A stretch of 8,160 nucleotides of DNA, from NCBI GenBank assembly GCA_947627085.1, contig CANQUO010000093.1, positions 1 through 8,160 of the forward strand, written 5' to 3'. Origin of the DNA: an uncultured Oscillospiraceae bacterium. GTDB lineage: Bacteria > Bacillota > Clostridia > Oscillospirales > Oscillospiraceae. Within the stretch, counting starts at the first letter, position 1, and each line of letters begins with the position of its first letter. Under the pieces are notes generated by a model. It was given only the letters and a program-made list of their open reading frames with translations, made no database searches and was not told where the DNA came from. Below, one piece after another: positions 5,485 to 8,160 of the stretch. The translations under genes and the position numbers were made by a program.

Positions 5485-6852
5485 ATGACGCTTTTTGAAA
5501 AGCTCTCGGAATACTCCCGCTCGGGCGCCCTGCCCATGCACATGCCGGGACACAAGCGAAGCTCCGCCGCCTTCCCATGGCTTGCGGGGCTTTGCGAGCG
5601 GGACATCACGGAGATAGACGGCTTTGACAATTTAAACGACCCGGAGGGGCTTTTTTCGGACATGGAGCGAAAAATCGCCCGGCTCTGGGGCGCCGGGGAG
5701 TCCATCGCCCTGGTGAACGGCTCCACCGTTGGGGTGCTGGCCGCCGTCATGTCCGCCCTCGATGAGGGCGGGGAGCTTCTCATGTGCCGCTCAAGCCACC
5801 GGAGCGTCTACCACGCCGCACAGCTTAGCGGCGCCGTGACAAGGTATCTCACGCCGGAGGCCGATCCTGAGCTGGGACTTCCCCTGTCCGCCACGCCGGA
5901 GAGCGTGGCCGAGGCGCTTGATAAATATCCCGGCGTCCGGCTGGTCTGCGTCACCTCCCCCACCTATGAGGGGGTCATAAGCGACGTCGCCGGTATAGCT
6001 GATATTTGCCATAAGCGGGGCGCGCCTCTTTTTGTGGACGAGGCCCACGGGGCGCATCTTGGCTTCGGCCCGTTCCCCGTCTCCGCCGTAAGAGCCGGTG
6101 CGGATATGGCGGTGCAGAGCCTCCACAAGACGCTCCCCAGCCTCACCCAGACGGCCGTTCTCCACATAAACCCCGGTATCGTGGACCCGGAAAGGGTCCG
6201 AAGATTCGTGACTATGCTCCAGACCTCCTCCCCCTCCTACCTCCTCTCCGCCTCCGTGGACGGGTGCGCGGACTTCATGGAGAGAGAGGGCGGCGACGCC
6301 GCGAAAAGGTGGTTCGACGCCCTCGCGGACTTCAAAACGCGCTTATCTGAGCTTGAAAATATCCGCCTCTGGTCGCCTCAAGCCTTCGCCGTGGACCCAT
6401 CAAAGCTGGTCCTCCGGTGCGACGGCAAATGGCTGGCGGAGCGGCTCCGGGCGGATTTTGGCATCGAGCCTGAGTACTCCGCCACCACCCACCTTCTGTG
6501 CATGACGGGCATGGGGGACACATCCGAGAGCCTGTCCCGGCTTTCGGAGGCCCTTTTTGCCCTTGACCCGATATCTCCCCCCGCTCCCCCGCCCCGCCCC
6601 GTCGCGAATTTGCCAAAGCGGGCGATGGCCATACATGAGGCCGTGAAGCTGCCCGGCAAATTTGTACCTCTCTCCCGCGCCGAGGGCCTGGTCAGCGGCG
6701 AGTACGTCTGGTCCTATCCCCCCGGCGTGCCCCTCATCGCCCCGGGCGAGGTGGTGGACGAGGGCGTTATAAACGGGATAAATCGGGGCTTTAATATCCA
6801 TTCCACGCGCAAAGGCGTCCCAAATTCGATTTTTTGTGTTGACCTTCCGTGA
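5485..6852 (+). CDS. PLP-dependent Orn/Lys/Arg decarboxylase family protein (group III fold)
   Basis: A 455-residue cytoplasmic enzyme of the Orn/Lys/Arg decarboxylase major-domain family, the same family as Bacillus SpeA and YaaO. It probably releases CO2 from a basic amino acid to give a polyamine precursor; the substrate cannot be told from sequence. Motifs in order: PMHMPGHK (17-24), the GSTVG phosphate-binding loop (79-83), SSHRSVYH (103-110), SPTYEGVISDV (158-168), DEAHGAHLGF with Asp185 and His188, and QSLHKTLPSLTQTAVLH with the PLP lysine at Lys215. After a proline-rich linker (about 364-372), the C-terminal domain carries YPPGVPL and PGE (411-422). The length suits the short Gram-positive form without the N-terminal wing domain. 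AGGAG at 5475-5479 with a 5-base spacer fixes the ATG at 5485; a TTG 18 bases upstream lies inside the hairpin and is rejected. Next downstream is the SCIFF locus, which has its own promoter. Confidence 0.92.
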   Translation: MTLFEKLSEYSRSGALPMHMPGHKRSSAAFPWLAGLCERDITEIDGFDNLNDPEGLFSDMERKIARLWGAGESIALVNGSTVGVLAAVMSALDEGGELLMCRSSHRSVYHAAQLSGAVTRYLTPEADPELGLPLSATPESVAEALDKYPGVRLVCVTSPTYEGVISDVAGIADICHKRGAPLFVDEAHGAHLGFGPFPVSAVRAGADMAVQSLHKTLPSLTQTAVLHINPGIVDPERVRRFVTMLQTSSPSYLLSASVDGCADFMEREGGDAAKRWFDALADFKTRLSELENIRLWSPQAFAVDPSKLVLRCDGKWLAERLRADFGIEPEYSATTHLLCMTGMGDTSESLSRLSEALFALDPISPPAPPPRPVANLPKRAMAIHEAVKLPGKFVPLSRAEGLVSGEYVWSYPPGVPLIAPGEVVDEGVINGINRGFNIHSTRKGVPNSIFCVDLP

Positions 6853-6867
6853 AAAATATAGTAAAAT
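6839..6867 (+). promoter_or_regulatory. SigA-type promoter of the SCIFF peptide gene
   Basis: TTGACC (6839-6844) and TAAAAT (6862-6867) are 17 bases apart, ten of twelve consensus positions. The -35 lies within the last codons of the decarboxylase gene, whose stop is at 6850-6852. The predicted start is near 6874, about 30 bases before scfA, which has an AAAGGGGG ribosome site. Confidence 0.78.
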
Positions 6868-6903
6868 AAGTGGGTCAAGATTTCGGGAAAGGGGGATATA
6901 CCC

Positions 6904-7044
6904 ATGAAGAGGATAGAGACCGTTGAGACCCGTGACCTGAAGGCCAGCGTCAAGACCGGCGGTTGCGGCGAGTGCCAGACCTCCTGCCAGTCCGCCTGCA
7001 AGACCTCCTGCGGCGTTGCCAACCAGCTCTGCGAAAAGAAATAA
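6904..7044 (+). CDS. scfA: SCIFF ranthipeptide precursor (six cysteines in forty-five)
   Basis: A 46-residue RiPP precursor of the SCIFF family, near-universal in Clostridia. The leader (about residues 1-19) is MKRIETVETRDLKASVKTG. The core begins GCGECQTSCQSACKTSC, and its six cysteines are at 21, 24, 28, 32, 36 and 43, with ANQLCEKK at the end. The spacing and the GGCGECQTSCQSACKTSC signature are diagnostic (family knowledge). The partner radical SAM enzyme crosslinks cysteine sulfur to a downstream residue, giving a thioether ranthipeptide. Reported roles include population-level signalling in some clostridia, but the function here is unknown. The residue after Cys36 is Gly37, where my recollection of the family is a Thr that acts as the crosslink acceptor. 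The gene has its own promoter and is followed by a terminator-like hairpin before the maturase. Confidence 0.96.
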   Translation: MKRIETVETRDLKASVKTGGCGECQTSCQSACKTSCGVANQLCEKK

Positions 7045-7062
7045 GCCACAGCAAGAAAACGG

Positions 7063-7094
7063 TACCGCTTGCGCTCGCGCAGGCGGTATTTTTT
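7063..7094 (+). terminator. Intercistronic terminator between scfA and scfB
   Basis: A 12-bp stem with one G-T pair (7063-7074 with 7077-7088) closes on a CTCG loop and is followed by six T residues. It stands 18 bases after the scfA stop and 39 bases before the scfB start. A hairpin here would let most transcripts end after the peptide gene while some read through to the maturase, a usual arrangement for RiPP precursors. Confidence 0.85.
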
Positions 7095-7133
7095 GAGCGG
7101 TAGGCCGGAAATAAGAAGTTTGGAGAATGAGAT

Positions 7134-8160
7134 ATGATTCATCAATATAAGCTCAATGGCTATAACATCGTTTTGGACGTATATTCCGGCTCGGTCCACG
7201 CGGTGGACGAGGTGGCCTACGACATGATAGGCATGTATGAGACCCACACCGGGGACGAAATCGTGGCGGAGATGCTCAAAAAGTACTCAGACCGCGCCGA
7301 CGTGACCGAGGCCGACCTCTACGAGTGCCTTGACGATATTGCGGCCCTTAAGGACGCGGGAAAGCTCTTTTCTGAGGATGAGTACGCGGGCATGGCCTTT
7401 GATTTCAAAAGGCGCTCAAACGAGATAAAGGCCCTGTGCCTTCACGTGGCCCACACCTGCAATTTGAATTGCTCCTACTGCTTCGCAAGCCAGGGCAAGT
7501 ACCACGGCGACCGGGCCCTCATGAGCTTCGAGGTGGGCAAGCGGGCGCTGGATTTTCTCGTTGAGAGCTCCGGCAAGCGCACAAATCTGGAGGTGGACTT
7601 CTTCGGCGGCGAGCCCCTGATGAATTGGCAGGTGGTAAAGGACCTGGTGGCTTACGCCCGGAGCATCGAGGAGGAGAAGCACAAGCGCTTTCGCTTCACC
7701 CTGACCACCAACGGCGTGCTGGTGGACGACGAGGTCATCGACTTTGCAAACCGCGAGATGCACAACGTGGTCATGTCCATTGACGGCCGCCCCCAGGTCC
7801 ACAACAGGTTCCGGGTGGACCTGGCTGGGCACGGGAGCTACGAGAAGATAGTCCCCAAGTTCCTCGATTTTGCCAAAAAGCGGGGCGAGAGGGACTACTA
7901 CGTGCGCGGTACATACACCCACTACAATACGGACTTCACAAATGACATATTCCACCTTGCGGACCTTGGCTTCACTCAGCTTTCCATGGAGCCCGTGGTC
8001 TGCGCCCCCGACGACCCCTGCGCCCTCACCGAGGAGGACCTTCCCAAGCTATTCGAGCAGTACGAGATTTTAGCAAAGGAGATGCTCCGCCGGGAGGAGG
8101 AGGGCCGCCCCATCACCTTCTACCACTACATGATAGAAGGTGATGGGGCGGCCCTCCTCC
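7134..8160 (+). CDS. scfB: SCIFF radical SAM maturase (ranthipeptide synthase), cut by window end
   Basis: Radical SAM/SPASM enzyme that installs the thioether in the SCIFF peptide; 342 residues are visible. Residues 1-90 form the N-terminal precursor-recognition (RRE-like) winged helix, with MIHQYKLNGYNIVLDVYSG. The radical SAM core has the cluster motif C109-x3-C113-x2-C116 (HTCNLNCSYCFASQG), then FFGGEP with GGEP at 158-161, TTNG and SIDGRPQVHN. The SPASM region with the auxiliary-cluster cysteines lies beyond the window. A GGAGA at 7122-7126 with a 7-base spacer supports the ATG at 7134. Up to YHYMI the protein reads as expected for the family, but residues 335-342 (EGDGAALL) come from the second arm of a perfect inverted repeat and do not fit the DLTGGPC-type continuation I expect. 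The real gene probably departs from this sequence at about 8134. Confidence 0.93.
   Translation, partial: MIHQYKLNGYNIVLDVYSGSVHAVDEVAYDMIGMYETHTGDEIVAEMLKKYSDRADVTEADLYECLDDIAALKDAGKLFSEDEYAGMAFDFKRRSNEIKALCLHVAHTCNLNCSYCFASQGKYHGDRALMSFEVGKRALDFLVESSGKRTNLEVDFFGGEPLMNWQVVKDLVAYARSIEEEKHKRFRFTLTTNGVLVDDEVIDFANREMHNVVMSIDGRPQVHNRFRVDLAGHGSYEKIVPKFLDFAKKRGERDYYVRGTYTHYNTDFTNDIFHLADLGFTQLSMEPVVCAPDDPCALTEEDLPKLFEQYEILAKEMLRREEEGRPITFYHYMIEGDGAALL
8096..8160. repeat. Perfect 27-bp inverted repeat at the window end, probable fold-back artefact
   Basis: Bases 8134-8160 are the exact reverse complement of 8096-8122, with an 11-base loop (CCACTACATGA) between. The left arm is ordinary scfB coding sequence and the right arm runs to the last base, so the symmetry may go on past the window. 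Exact palindromy inside a conserved coding region, with loss of family similarity at the fold, points to a chimeric read or fold-back at a contig end. Confidence 0.9.

Noticed and set aside
5791..6801. Minus-strand frames opposite the decarboxylase
   Set aside because: They overlap conserved decarboxylase motifs, lack ribosome sites and have Arg/Gly/Pro-rich shadow composition.
7416..7955. Minus-strand frame of 179 codons opposite scfB
   Set aside because: It is the complement of the radical SAM core coding sequence, with no independent signals.
1..8160. CRISPR array, tRNA, rRNA or insertion sequence
   Set aside because: I saw no regularly spaced repeats, cloverleaf-like sequence, transposase or flanking target duplications.

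Overview
The window looks like chromosomal DNA of a GC-rich, Gram-positive anaerobe of the class Clostridia, probably a gut member of the Oscillospirales/Ruminococcaceae type. The evidence is indirect: a SCIFF ranthipeptide precursor with its radical SAM maturase (a hallmark pair of Clostridia), strong AGGAGG-type ribosome binding sites, consensus SigA-type promoters, an SH3-NlpC/P60 wall hydrolase and a strong preference for GC-ending codons. No phage, IS or tRNA/rRNA gene is visible.

Region 1 (1-1968, minus strand) is a metal-efflux operon. A consensus promoter (TTGACA-N17-TATAAT) and a near-perfect ArsR/SmtB-type operator precede an ArsR-family sensor. A free-standing 72-residue HMA metal-binding protein follows, and then a Cd/Zn/Pb-type P1B-ATPase that has no N-terminal HMA domain and runs off the left edge. 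The sensor represses, metal relieves repression, and the HMA protein plausibly supplies in trans the domain the pump lacks.

Region 2 (1969-3530) opens with a regulatory interval carrying inverted and direct repeats, including GTTAC-type half-sites at 11-bp spacing reminiscent of WalR/PhoP-class boxes. It drives a two-gene unit: a small protein of unknown function and a secreted SH3-SH3-NlpC/P60 endopeptidase, closed by a strong terminator.

Region 3 (3575-5295) is a single-gene unit for a membrane-anchored, Tyr- and Asp-rich extracytoplasmic protein resembling SurA/PrsA-type foldases, with what looks like a duplicated degenerate parvulin-like segment. It ends at a 13-bp-stem terminator.

Region 4 (5296-5484) is a non-coding cluster of four consecutive hairpins, the first a perfect 18-bp inverted repeat. 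Region 5 (5485-6852) encodes a PLP-dependent Orn/Lys/Arg decarboxylase family protein.

Region 6 (6839-8160) is the SCIFF ranthipeptide locus: a promoter overlapping the end of the decarboxylase gene, the 46-residue six-cysteine precursor (scfA), an intergenic terminator that probably lets the peptide be made in excess, and the maturase (scfB), cut by the right edge. The last 65 bases form a perfect 27-bp inverted repeat inside scfB, and the reading frame leaves the expected family sequence exactly at the fold point. That looks like a fold-back assembly or amplification artefact at a contig end, although a real rearrangement is possible.
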